Shown here piece by piece: positions 50,301-62,700 of a stretch of 64,000 nucleotides of DNA. Position 1 is the stretch's first letter. The number at the start of each line of letters is the position of its first letter. Position numbers and translations under genes: made by a program. The DNA comes from Viscum album (taxonomy: Eukaryota > Streptophyta > Magnoliopsida > Santalales > Viscaceae): contig OY728125.1 of the NCBI GenBank assembly GCA_963277665.1, forward strand, positions 1,712,456,889 through 1,712,520,888. The letters run 5' to 3'. A model generated the notes under the pieces. The model saw nothing but the letters and a program-made list of their open reading frames with translations. It ran no database searches and had not been told where the DNA came from.

Positions 50301-51420
50301 TAATTTGAAGTCTATTTACAATGAATTTTAATATACAACAGATATGGGAAAAACTTGTGTCGAGAAGAAGATAATTAATCTCTTTGAAAACATACATATG
50401 GATGATTGAGTATCTCAAGGGAATGTAGCTCTGACTTCGATATCTATTATACATATGATTAGGGACCAGATTATGATCAAGAATTGTTTTTATATAGAGG
50501 TCTCATTTATGAGATACAAATTATATGGTGGGGAGACTCCATTAGGATGATCTCTCACCCATGAAAATTCTATTTTTTTGTGGTCGAGTATTGGTTCTTA
50601 TGGTTTTTCATGAAGATGTGATGGGGAAGTTTAATTATTCAAGATGGGTAGTGCATATTTTTTTAAAAAATATATATAGTGATCTCCATATATAGTGTTG
50701 GTGGTCATTGATAAAGAAGTTCATTGCAAGATTTGTGGATGGATGCTTAATTTTTCAGTAGGTGAAAGCCTAACATTGGAGGCCAGCTACACTTTTGCAT
50801 TCTTTTCCCATTTCAGAGTGGAAGTGGGATGGGGTATCAATTGTTATTTTTGGAAAAGAAAACCCCAAAAGTCCCAATTGAATGATGTTTTATTCGTTAT
50901 TATGGTTCAACTGACTATGTTATTTCACTTATTACCTATTTGGTAAACCATCACAATCGATGATCTGGAAATCTTTACATGTGTGAGGTAGATCAATTAC
51001 AAGGTGTTCCAAGGAGTAATATTTCAATAATAGATCCTCATGTCACATTTCATTTTGGTCAATGTTTTAACAAATCCATAAGATTATGAGATCTTTTAAG
51101 CACAACCTATTATACATAAACTGGTGCGGAAATCAGGGTGGGATATTTAGGTTATATAGGATATGTTATTATACTATGTATTGGATATTGGTGGATCATG
51201 GGAACAACATATGGAAGTCTTTGAGGTTTTATATAATAATATCTTCCATGAGTCAATACAAATGGAAACATTTATTTTTATGTATATAAGTGGTGTCCAT
51301 TCAACTATTTTCTTGGAAAGAGATCGGCGAGTGAGTACTTTTTGGGAATATTCTTCTATAAGATACATCGAAACATGTTCAACTGATTAGATAGTGGTTG
51401 GTGATTATATAGAGAAGGTA
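50301..51420 (+). pseudogene. Element B integrase remnant
   Basis: Fragments follow the integrase order. A stretch K-I-C-G-W-M (50728-50745) stands where C-x-x-C-Q is expected. F-S-H-F-R-V-E-V-G-W-G-I matches the P-x-P-x-W-K-W-D-x-I segment. Q-L-T-M-L-F-H-L-L-P-I-W matches R-L-T-K-S-A-H-F-L-P. Then T-I-T-I-D-D-L-E-I-F follows. From 51163 a 75-codon frame reads V-L-D-I-G-G-S-W-E-Q-H-M-E-V-F-E-V-L-Y-N-N, matching V-L-D-x-G-G-S-W-E-x-H-L-P-L-x-E-F-A-Y-N-N of the core C-terminus. Stops and shifts separate them. Confidence 0.85.
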
Positions 51421-51720
51421 GAAATAATATTCATACCATTAGAGTTGACCTCTACAATTATAGGTGGGTCTAAATGTTTTTCTTTAGCTGTTTACTTATT
51501 TTGGGTAGCGTAATGTTAGGAAGCAAAGAAATATAATACCCTGGGTTTTCAGGATATTTAAAATAGTGGAAAGGGATATCCACATGGTGTACCAATCCAT
51601 TCATGACATTTTATATATGTCATATATATAAAGATATCATCCAGAAACATCCCATGTGATAGAGGTAGCAGACATCGAGCTTTTTTCTAATTCTTTTTTT
51701 AAGGAGAAGACATCAAATAA
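51421..51720 (+). pseudogene. Element B integrase C-terminal remnant
   Basis: Traces of the G-D-x-V-F-L, G-P-F-x-I-L-x-x-(V/I)-G and V-H-D-V-F-H-V-S-x-L-R-K-Y blocks appear in order, in shifting frames, to about 51720. Recognition is weak and rests on order. Confidence 0.55.
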
Positions 51721-51848
51721 TAATGAGAACATGATCCCATGAAACCCATGGAAACAAATAACATTTAAAAATCACACCATCCTTCAAAATATTTAAATTA
51801 GAAAAAATATAAAAATAAAAATAAATAATTGATTTTTTTTTTCAAAAA
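51721..51848. other. Junction between element B and minus-strand CACTA remnant
   Basis: Short AT-rich stretch where a polypurine tract and 3' LTR of B would be expected. Neither is visible. Confidence 0.4.
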
Positions 51849-54420
51849 TTAATGAAAAAACATAATATAAAACAAATAACTTATATAATTGAACATAACT
51901 ATATAAACAGTTCTCAAAATATGTAGATTGATGCATTTCATAACATTTTCTGGAATCATAAATCTAGCAAGGTCAGACCCCCTCCTAAAAAATAATGTTG
52001 AAGTAGAACCTTGTGGCTGAGATGAATTAGGATCATCTTTGATAATCCCATCTTCAGTGAAAGAACTGATTATGTCATTGAGTCTATCTCTAACCATCTA
52101 AAAAATAATCTTATATGTAAAAAATTTCTAATACATATATCATGTATAAAAATAATTATTATATAAGATGATATATTAATTATATTTACTTGAAATTATT
52201 ATTAATATAGATCCCAAATATGAATAACTAATAACTTCCAAAATAAAATAATTAACTGTAAATAAATAACAGAATATATTAATATTACCATTAAATAATA
52301 ATTAATATAAGGTATAAAATTTAAAAAAACAATTAAATATCATACATAATGTAATAACCTAACATTTACATAATTTTTAATATGGATATCAAATATAAAA
52401 AAATGAAACAAAATCTACAATCAATGATGGAAAAAAATTGATAACTTGGACTATCTCTTCCATCTGAAACAAATAATATAGCAAATAAAAAACTATTAAT
52501 ATAGATAAAAATATAAGATAGAAATAAATTATTGAATTCAATAAAACATTTATCATCATTATCTTCTTCTTCATCGATGAAAAATTATTCATATTCCACT
52601 TCAACATCACCATATTCCGCATGACTTTATGGTTTATAATCAATTATTAGATAATTAAAATATCAAAATTATCATCCCTTAAGTGGGGGGATTTATTATA
52701 AATATTTATATCATTTCATGTAAGAAATTTATTTGAAGTTGTTTTGTAAAAAATTTAAATATGTTTTACAACAAATAACCAATTTCCTTTTCATGAAACT
52801 AATTTTTATGAAATTTTATTATTATTTTTGTTCATTCATCATTTAATTCTATTGAGATATCACAGAAATTTGTATAATAAAGTTGTTTTTAGTTATATTA
52901 GAGCATAAAATTTTCATTTATGTAATGATGTCATTTATATTAAATTTCAATTACTCCTTGTCAAGGATGAACTCATAGGCCTTGAATAGTATCCACCCAA
53001 TGAAATTACTAAATTGTTACATAATTTGGTCATAGATAAAATAACTCAATTTCTTTATCCAAAATTCCATAAAAGTCGACTTCACTTTCATTATGAGGTG
53101 ATCCTTTCAACCAAAAAACACAAATCATTTACTTATTTGATTCACAATATATGCATGTTTTAAATCCAAATTGATTTCCCATATAACTGTTATATAAATT
53201 AGTTAATTTTGATGGAGGTTATTTTATCACACATGACCAACAATAAATTTTACGCTAATGTTGATTTTATTCAAATATATGATAAAAAATTATAATAGAT
53301 ATAAATAAATTGATTAAATGTCCGGTCATAAATAACTAATATTATATTCCCTCTAAAATAATATTCAAAATTTAATTATATTCAATTATTAAGAGAATTG
53401 TGGGTAATTTTCATAAATTTTGTATTAATATGGTTATAAATTTGTAAAAAATAATAATTAGAATAAATTTATCTCTTAATTTTTTTAAAAAAAATTATAA
53501 GGTTTACTTACTGTATATCTCATGTCATATCTACACAACTAAGCATAATATAAGTATGTTCCCTATGTAAATAATCATCTTAAATCCATAATTCATGATA
53601 ATAAAAAAACATAATCTTTCTTTCTATAAACTTAAAATAGATTTTCCATGATAGCATCAACATTTTCCTCACTCTGATGCATTCAATTATCAATTGAAAG
53701 ATATTCAGATTGAAAATAAAAAGGGAAAAACATTGTAATATCCCTACAAGAAAGCTTTTTCAATTGACCCTTCACCCCATATTTTTTATGTACGTTCCTT
53801 ATTAAATTCTACATACATCTATGAAACATGTACATACATCAAAATTATTACATCCCACCACATTCACCTCCATATAGTAAATTCATTATTAAAATGTTTG
53901 ATTGAGTCTAATAAGGCCAATGGTATATTTTATCAAATTTATATAAAATTATCACAATATATTTTTTCATCATAGTCAATATATTATGATCAAATGTTTC
54001 GTATCAAATTCTTGGATGAAATATGATATTTTAGTAAAAAAAATTAGTGATTTATGAATAAAAAACCCTCTATAAAAAACATCTAGTAGTCATTATATTA
54101 TGAAATATCAATCAATAATTTCACATGAAGTAATATTTTCATTTCTGTAGAAACGAGAAAAACTAAAATCATAACCACCTAGTAACATCAGATATCTAAT
54201 CAATTAATATAATTAAAACTTATTTTCAAAAATAAGTGTGTAATAAGATTTTGGAATCCTTAAATTATGTGATATTTCAACATCAAATAATTCAAGATAA
54301 GGATGCCTGTAAATTTGGGAAAGAGATAATCGTTCCTCAATATTATATTTCTTAATATTAGCTGGGTCCAATAAATTAAAAATCAACTTATCCAAAAAAT
54401 TCTTCCTAATATACATTCAA
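51849..54420 (-). pseudogene. Minus-strand CACTA transposase remnant, C-terminal half
   Basis: Read on the minus strand from 54416, a 67-codon frame has H-P-Y-L-E-L-F-D-V-E-I-S-H-N, resembling the P-Y-(I/L)-E-x-H-x-x-E-I block after the DUF4218 region of TNP2. Around 53110-52960 the text reads D-F-Y-G-I-L-D-K-E-I-E-L and W-V-D-T-I-Q-G-L-x-V-H, matching Y-Y-G-V-L-x-E-I-I-E-L...C-D-W-x-D...G-x-K-V-x of DUF4216. An acidic E-Y-G-D-V-E-V-E-Y-E stretch follows near 52600. An 82-codon frame (52097-51849) with S-S-Q-P-Q-G-S-T-S-T-L-F-F-R-R-G could start the second CACTA ORF. Stops abound. Confidence is moderate for the DUF4216 part and low elsewhere. Confidence 0.5.
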
Positions 54421-56929
54421 ACAATAATGTAATGAATGAAAAAATCATACCAATATAGAATTTCCAAAAAAAACATCACATTATCCAATTATGATCTTTC
54501 CCAAAACCATATATTTTTTATTTATTTAATGATTTTTCAGAACTAATATGAGGTAATAAAAGATGATATATTTTACCTAAATAATTGAGAGAACTACTGG
54601 AGGTTCATCAACATTAATTATATCTTATGAATAATTATTTATATTCCTTAAAATATATTGATATTTAAGAATAATTATCTAATGACATTAAAAATTACAA
54701 TTCATTATTATATTGAACAACATTTAAATTTTATTTTCGTCTATGTAGTATGAATAAGATTTTGGACCATGTCTACTCATACAGATAACATACCTTATAT
54801 TATAATTTCATTAATTAACCATATTAATACAAAATTTAATGTAAACTAGTAATATGTAACTATATCAAATATACTTACACTATCATTACATAATGAAATT
54901 TGCACAAAAATTACTTGATTCAAATAAACATTTATATTATTCTTCAAATGTACTATAATTAATAGTTATACATATATTGTTCTTTCATCATTATTATTTA
55001 ATGTACTTTGTATGGTGTTTTAAAAATAAACCAATAAGAATATTTACTTTCACAAGATCCAAATGGAAAAAAAATAATTTTTATAAATCATCAACAAAAT
55101 GTTATGAGGATCTGTAGAAAAAGAAGGATACATCCAATTATTTTTTCTCTTGATTTGATATCACCTAGATGATTTATGATTTTTTTATCAGAAATTTATG
55201 AATGATATTATTTCATCAATGTAGAAAATATTAATGTTTTTAATAGACAGCTTAAATATGTTGTAAATTGAAAATACCTCATAAGTTTCATAAGAAATAA
55301 AACCTTTCTTTGTTTCACTGAGTTATACCATAATTACCGACATGAAGGTTAATTAAATAATGGTTCATAATCATCATAATATAATATTAAATCATTTGAA
55401 TACACATGGAACTTTGGATAACTATGAACCATGTTACGGAAAGTCAAATTACGTTAATAGAAACATGCCGGTAATGTATTTTTGTTAAGAAAGTATTATT
55501 TATGAAAATAAAATTTTGATTGAAACCACAATTTGATATTCTGAAATCATATTTAATATACATAATATTTGTAATATCTTAAAATTAAATTATTTGGAAT
55601 CCTTGATAAATGACCTCATTAGAATATTTCATCAAATTGTAAATTTATTATTCTTCTATTATAATATTTGGAATACAATTATGGCTTTCTTGGATAGGTC
55701 GCAACCTCAAGTGCTAAATTCTGAAATGGTGCATTTGGAAGTAAATATTCTTCGTTTTTACTAAATTTATGTCTCCATGATGATAAAAATTATATTTTCA
55801 TTATATATAAAAGCATGGTATTTTATGTATATCATTTTATGACATTTTTAATTTTCAATGAGGTTATTTTTTACCTAGAAATTTAATTATTCCTTCATAA
55901 TATAATTTTTAATTTGACGATGAAAATGATGTAACTATTTCTATAACTTCAATGTCAATGTATTTATACCAAAACTGATAAGATTTTTTGTTATTATTTA
56001 TCCAATCACGATTTCATAATGGAAACTGATTTCTAATTCAAGATAACATAATTATATAAAAAATAATAGAAAAACTAATAACTATTATTCATTATTACTG
56101 ATTAAAAATAATTATTAAATTTTAATTATTGGAATATTTCCAAACATATAATTACATATTTTTATTTTTTACTAGTTATTCCTAAAACATATTAATTTTC
56201 ACAACTTATTTAAAATATTTATTAATTAATAGTAATTATTTATTAATTATAACTAATTTTTTTATAAATATGTACACTTCCCATAAAATATTTATATTTT
56301 CATATTTTTTACAAGTAACTAAAAATCATAATAATTTTCACTAATAGATATTATTCATTAATACTATTTATCAATTATTTTTAACATTTAATTAATATTA
56401 CTAACATTTGAAAAAATCATTTATTAATTATTACAATTTATTATATAATGACTAGGAGTTTATTTAAATATTAAAAAAATCACTAATTATTGAAATTTTT
56501 TATAGACATTATTATTTCATAATCATCACAATAATTTATTACAAATTATCAGAATTTAGTAATATTTTGAAATTATTACTAATATTAACTAATTAATGTT
56601 ATTTATTACAAATTATTACTAATTTTAACTAATTGTTTATTAATTATTAGAAAATATTTAATGATTATTTATATATTTATAATTATTACTAATTTTTTAC
56701 TTATTATTATAAATTTATAAAAATTATTAGTGTATTTATTTTTTTACTAGGTATTTAAAAATTTGTATTATTTATTATTAATATTTATTAAATACTAAAA
56801 AACAATTCTTGTATTTATTTTTTAGTATTCACTATTTAATATTAACATTTACCAGTTATTAATAATAATGGATAACTTTTCATTATTTATTAAAAATTAG
56901 TTAATGATTATTACCATAGTAAATAATTA
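54421..56929. other. AT-rich DNA, possibly the N-terminal part of the CACTA remnant
   Basis: If the minus-strand CACTA remnant is real, its transposase core should lie here, but no motif is readable. From about 56040 the sequence is a monotonous TTATTA/AATTATT low-complexity tract. A short ATG-led plus-strand stretch at 55681-55740 has balanced codon use but no continuation. Confidence 0.45.
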
Positions 56930-57120
56930 TGTGTTCCATGTTGTGTCATCGCGTCGTGGATAATGCTAGGAAGTGTCGTGACATGGATCATTTGGGAGGG
57001 CACACCATGGATCACATGTGATAATGTGTCATGGGGTTTAATGTCTTTGTATGTGCATCATTATTTTGTGCTAAAGACCCCCGTTGTTGTTATGCGCCAT
57101 GCGTCGTAAATAAATATAAT
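56930..57120. other. GC-rich island of about 180 bp in a TTATTA tract
   Basis: A short insert has normal base composition and several CpG (TCGCGTCGTGG near 56950, GCGCCATGCGTCG near 57095). It carries repeated words CATGGATCA (twice), GTGTCGTGACATGG and GTGTCATGGGG. It is flanked on both sides by long AT-only sequence. Origin unknown; it may be a small insertion or a surviving piece of an LTR. Confidence 0.6.
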
Positions 57121-57869
57121 TATTACTTATTGTTTTTATTAATTACTACATTTTTCTAATTATTCTGAATTTTTTAAAATTGTTTATATTTTTTCTATAT
57201 TTTTACAAGTTGTTGGAAATTTAATAATAACAATTATTAAATATTTTTCCTAAAAATTACATATTTTTAAAAATTATTTGTATTTTACATATATTTTTAA
57301 AATATATTAAAAATTGTCAAAATTTGAAAATATTTACTAATTGTTACTAATATTAGTTACATAATAATTATATTTTTAAAAAAATTAATAATCAATATTA
57401 AATTTCATAAATATTGAAACATTATTTGAATTATTAAGAATTTTTAATAATTGTTTTTGTTGTTAATATTTTTTTAAACTTAATATTTATATTTTCACTA
57501 AGTAATAAATATATATTTTGTGTTACACTAATAATTTATTATTTATCAATAATATATTAATAAATATTACTACGTAAAAATAAGTAATCACCAAAATGAT
57601 AAAATATGAAATAACCTAAGACTAATAATTGAATATCATTGATGAATGATATGTTACATTAAAATAGTTAATACGCTCATTAATAAAAAACATGTAGTTT
57701 CATTATTTCATATATTGCAGGAATGGTTATAAATCAAACATATAAGGAATCATATAAGTAATAATATCAATCAATAATAAGTTTTCATGAAATTAAAATG
57801 ATATTTTAAATACACACACTTTTCATATATAGATATCACATTTTAAAAGACGAATATTCATTACATAAT
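57121..57869. other. AT-rich low-complexity DNA
   Basis: A continuation of the TTATTA-type tract to about 57560, then ordinary AT-rich sequence. Nothing is recognised. Confidence 0.6.
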
Positions 57870-58520
57870 ATAATGATCCACACCAAAATCGGTTGGTTCT
57901 AGTGCCTTTGAAATCATGGATACATAAATGACCAGTTCATAAGTGCATAACATCATCTCCCACTTAGTTCTGCGTAACTAACACCCCTTTTAGGCTTATC
58001 ATACATAATACCAATCATTATAACCTAGGAAAATGAATCATAATAAATGGTTATCACCGATGCTCAATAATGGTAAGAAATTGATATATCATCTTAATAT
58101 GTGACTAAGGGTTTTAGAAAATTATAATAACATTTCAAAACCATACCCTACATTACATAGTTCATAAAATTGAGTCGTGATTTTTTTTTGGAAATTCATA
58201 TGTCATGAATCATAATGTAATCAATGACCACGGTCCATGAGATCGTGACATTGGAATAATACATTGATTTGGGATATACATATATGAATAGAAAACCTTA
58301 TGTCACGGATACCCTCCTTCATTAAAATAAAAATTTAATCTTTGGATAATGGCTCATGAACCTACTTCTGTCTTGGAATAACCTCCCATGTACCTTGTTT
58401 TTATGGCATGGGATAACCACACATGTACCATATTTTTTAGGATGTGGATAACCTCTCATGTACCATCGAATCTCATAGAACATTAATCATTATGAAACAC
58501 ATCACATTAAAATATAGGTC
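57870..58520 (-). repeat. Gypsy LTR remnant, minus strand
   Basis: On the minus strand it shows TTATTGAGCATCGGTGATAA (plus coordinates about 58050-58070). After it come a TTCATTTTCCTAGG block and a TATGTATGATAAGCCTA block, in the same order as TTTATTTCTCCTAGG and TATATCATGATAAACCTA at 31640-31685. It is therefore related to the LTR split by element A. Upstream on that strand three short repeats of the form GGTACATG(A/T/G)G(A/T)GGTTATCC occur (58380-58460). The LTR end is near 57870; its start, at higher coordinates, was not found. Confidence 0.5.
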
Positions 58521-61439
58521 CTGTCTATAAGCTAATCCATACATTTCTCATACAAAAATCATAAAACATTTATCATATAATAACACATTGAATGTAAATG
58601 GTTTTCATAATCATTTCAATATATCACAACTCGTAAAAATGAAATTGGTTTCATAATAATCACAGTAATTCATCATAGAATCAATAGTGGAAAAGGAATG
58701 GGCCTCATAAACATATCTTTTTCATAATCATAAACAATCCCAATAAAGAATAAGCATGGTAAAATTGAATTATATCCCCACCAAAACATAAAGAACATGA
58801 AAGGATGTTTTCATTAATTAATAGAAAATTTAAAAAAATATCATTACAAAATTATTGGGTAAAATATCACTTCCCTTAAAAATAATCCTCTTTAAAATGT
58901 TGACTATTATCAAATATTAAATAAAACACATTAATTGAAAGTTAGCTCGAAAAATTTTAATTTATGAATTAAAAAATTGAGTGGTCATTATAAAGGAAAA
59001 TAAAATTCATTCCACACACATAAAATGAAGGGTCATTTCACATTTTCTATAAACAATCTAGAGGGCCTAGTGCCAAAAATTATTTGGAGACTACATTAAA
59101 TTCATTTTCTAAAAATTCAAAAATGGTAAAAAATTATATTAAAAGCATTACAAGATAAGGAAAATTTTCCATTAATAGTTTTTAGAAAACATAGACATAA
59201 AATAATATTGTATTTTGACCGAGAAGAGAAATAAGTTCAGTTTTCCTTAAATAACACATCTGGGAATATTAAGGACATAAAATTATGAAAGTTAAAGTAA
59301 AACATATAAGTTCTATAAATAACTATTAGTGATGAAAATTAATGAGTTTCTTTAGAGGTTTATAATAACATCCCATCAACCATTGTATAATCATAAACGA
59401 TTTCGATAAAAAATGAGATTGTAACAGAATACATTTACTACATTGGAAATTATTGAATCGTTTGCCCCAATTAAAATAAACAAACTAAAATTGATATTTA
59501 TAAAAAATAATAAGAATAAGAATAATATTTATAATATGAATTAATGTGTGGTATATACCCCAAATAAATAAAAAATTGGGGAAAATGACATGTATCCCAC
59601 AAAATTAAAACTGAGATTAAAAATCCCTTAACATAATCCTCAACATATTTCATACACTTTAGATCCTCATTTATAAAAAATATTTTATATATATATATTT
59701 AATATCCATACATATATTTATATAAACCATATATTATTTATCTATGACATTTTATTATTTATTTATTCACAATTCCTTACCAAAATCTCGTTTCAGGTAG
59801 TGACTATATAATTTTTTATCTATGTTTTTGTCTTGTATTTTTATTCCTCTTATGAAGATGATAGTTACATATTCTAAATAAATATATCCATGATATAAAT
59901 ATCATATATATTCATTATATATGTGTTTATATCAATAAATTATATTTAGAGAGTTAAAATGAATTATGCCATCCATGATGATGGTAAGTAAAATGTATGC
60001 ATGAACATAGTTTCCATTTTTCATTGGATGGAATGAAATGAAATAAAATATTATTTAATCCTTCAAGAAAATTTTTAATATCATAAATGTCATTTTTATT
60101 CATTTATTATATCATTATTACCATCCAATTGAAAATTAAAAGGAAAATTTATCACATAACATTGTTTAGGTGGTAGTCCACACATACATGCGAGCGACAT
60201 TATCAATTCCTAATGGACCGGAAGATAAAAATTTAGATGTGAAATTAAAAATTCAAAGGTATAATAATTTAATTCACATCATCTATAAATATAAAATCTC
60301 CCATTACCTATAAAATTGATAGGCAGTGATGGAAATCAAATTAAATCAATCCGTGATGCAAAAGTCAATCGTACATTGGATCAACAGTTTCATTTCCCAC
60401 ATAATGGAATAGGGTATAGATGTACAAAATTACATTAACAAATAATATTAAAATATATTGACGTTAATCGTTTAATTATATCATCATGGTTTAATAATAT
60501 TTTATGTATTTATCGGATGATACAAAATGATAACACATGGTTAATGACTATAACTATTCTTCAAATAACTCCTTCAATTTTACACCGAAAGCCTTCATAT
60601 GAGGGTTTTCTAATATAAATATGGCCAACTAGATTTGGTTAGTTATGAAGGGAATGGATTTTTTCATATAATGTTTGATCCAAATGGGTTTTTATGTCTA
60701 TATATGATAGGATATGGGTTCCTATTTATAAGGGGGGAGAGGACACAAGTAGAATTTTAAAAAAGGTGTCCCTATATTTTAAAAAGTCCATGTGGTTCAA
60801 ATATGTCTAATTATCAAATCATATATAAGATAAGGTTGAAATATGGCAATAAAGCGAGATTTTTGAAACATCAAGGTCATTTTACCCCATATCTTTTTAG
60901 ATGAGGTGAACTCATTTTATCCTTAACCCTGGTAATAATATTTTTATTATTTTTACTATTCATTTTGACCAAAAATTAATTATCATTATTATATTATATT
61001 AACTACTATGGTTCAAAATAGGTTTTTTTAAACCCAATTCAAATAATTGAATTTTTTTTAATTAAAATTATACTTACAATCCTGGCGAAAAACGTTTTTT
61101 TCCAAAAGATAAAATTTTCATAAGTATTTAATGTTTTAATTTAAGAGTACAAAATAAAATCCATTCCATTGACCTAAATTAGATTAAAAAATATATAATT
61201 TAACTATTTTTACATATAAAACATATTCAATTAAATTTATTATTTTTAAATTTTTATTCATAAATGTTTTTTTAATACAATTCTATTCTTTTATTATTCC
61301 TTTAAAAATTTATATGTGCATAAAATTATGAACAATTGAGTAAAATATAATATTTACATGAAAATTTCATAAATTATGATTATTTTTTAATTATATTTTC
61401 TAGAATAGGTAAAAATTATTTTATTATTTTTAAGAACCC
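58521..61439. other. AT-rich DNA, upstream part of the minus LTR or spacer
   Basis: AT-rich throughout, with no protein motif. The minus-strand LTR remnant and the 5' edge of the LTR of element C may both extend into it. No RNA gene is seen. Confidence 0.45.
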
Positions 61440-61534
61440 TGTTCTTAGTATTGAGGTACGAGCTTCTTCTTTTCCCTGTTCCTTATGTGTTTTTGTGAAA
61501 ATATGGAAAATGGGTGAAAATATGTAATTCTAGA

Positions 61535-61860
61535 AGTACATGCCGTGTACTTTTCCACACACCGTGTACTTTTGGCCATGTGGGATGAGTACACATGGTG
61601 TGTAGCCATGTCGGCGACGAAGGGCGTAAAGACCAACTACACACCGTGTAGTGGTCCTTTACACGCCGTGTAGTCAGTCAGAAGGCGAATAGTAAGGCGG
61701 TGGCAAGCTATGAGATAGGACACATCGTGTGCTCATGCAGACACGCTATGTAGTCATGTCGACAGGTGAACAGTGCCACGCTGGTAGGAATCCGCCAGAG
61801 GAACAGTTCAAAAATGGGAATTACACGCCGTGTACTAGGAAGTACACGCCGTGTACATAG
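61535..61860. repeat. Cluster of TACACGCCGTGTA-like palindromes
   Basis: Near-palindromic words of the form TACACGNCGTGTA recur about nine times, near 61538, 61556, 61590, 61637, 61659, 61719, 61740, 61823 and 61841. Spacers of 5-70 bp separate them, with one or two mismatches in several. ACACGG/CCGTGT arrays of this kind are known from the LTRs of several plant Tekay-type elements; their function is not established. Minus-strand frames here are shadows. Confidence 0.8.
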
Positions 61861-62369
61861 TTTTTTCACATAAAATGGGCAGTAGCCTCCCCTATTCACA
61901 GAGAAGGCTTAGAACCGGAGGAAGGAGCAGGAGTGGATGACCAAACCATCGGAGATCCTCCGAGCGCACCTCAAGAATCTGTTTTCGCCCCAGACGATCT
62001 CGCTGGAACCGCATGGGTAAGATCTTCCTTCTCATTGATTAGATCTTGCCAATTCTTCCTTCAAGTAATGTTATTTAATTTTGAATGAAATTTCATTCAC
62101 CTCAGATCTACCTCGTTCTAGGACGATTTGTGGAATGTTGTTCGAGTATACTGATCAGGGGCGTATAAGGTAGGTGGCTTGGTGTTTATTTTCCAACTAT
62201 CGTGCATTTTTGTGTGTTTTTGAGATACGAACCCATATTGGGGGTGTCGTGTGGCTGAGGCCATGGATATTTTAATACCTAGAATTGTATAGGTAAATAA
62301 ATGTGATATTAAAATGCTGTTTGGGATTAGTGCTTTGATCCCGGACCACCACGGGGGTGCGTTCCTCTA

Positions 62370-62700
62370 TTTAACCGTTAGGCCAGGATACCCGAGGGTA
62401 TTCCATGTTTAAATTATGCATTACTTGGGCCTTGAGAGGAATTGTATGTAAAGTTCATGTTTATATGATGGGCATGGCCCGGTTACCTGCGCCTGAGGGC
62501 GGTGTTTTACTATGGCTTTGGGGTGTGACAGTATTAGCCTGGGGAAACATACTATTTAGCCAGAGAGAACCCTTTCATGCATGAGGGCTTGACTTCTGTG
62601 CCTGGGGGCGACACTTCAGACGCCTGAGGGCAATTTATGTTACGCCTGGGGGAAATACCTACGGGTTGGAATCAGATTACCTGAGGGTATGTTTTGCTTG
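62370..62700. repeat. Cluster of CCTGAGGG/CCTGGGGG short repeats
   Basis: The words CCGAGGGTA, CCTGAGGGCGG, CCTGGGGAAA, CCTGGGGGCGA, CCTGAGGGCAA, CCTGGGGGAAA and CCTGAGGGTA recur about every 30-60 bp, usually after a GT or AC dinucleotide and before a short variable part. They form a loose, irregular direct-repeat region in the R-side of the LTR. Confidence 0.7.

Larger units (their letters stand above)
44800..51720 (+). mobile_element. Element B: old Ty3/gypsy chromovirus, 3' end missing
   Basis: A 5' LTR, a leader and a full series of gag, RT, RNase H and integrase remnants lie in order on the plus strand. The leader and LTR end resemble those of element C at 63 kb, so the two are one family. 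Domain order and motif style are those of Tekay-like chromoviruses. After the integrase tail at about 51720 no 3' LTR could be seen; the sequence passes directly into AT-rich DNA with minus-strand CACTA fragments. It is much more eroded and AT-rich than element A. The left boundary is an estimate from the length of the LTR of C. Confidence 0.72.

Noticed and set aside
54213..54416. Protein-kinase C-lobe (R-L-S-L-x-x-I-x-x-H-P-Y-L) on the minus strand
   Set aside because: The resemblance is confined to one short motif. Neighbouring DUF4216-like text in the same orientation fits a CACTA transposase better.
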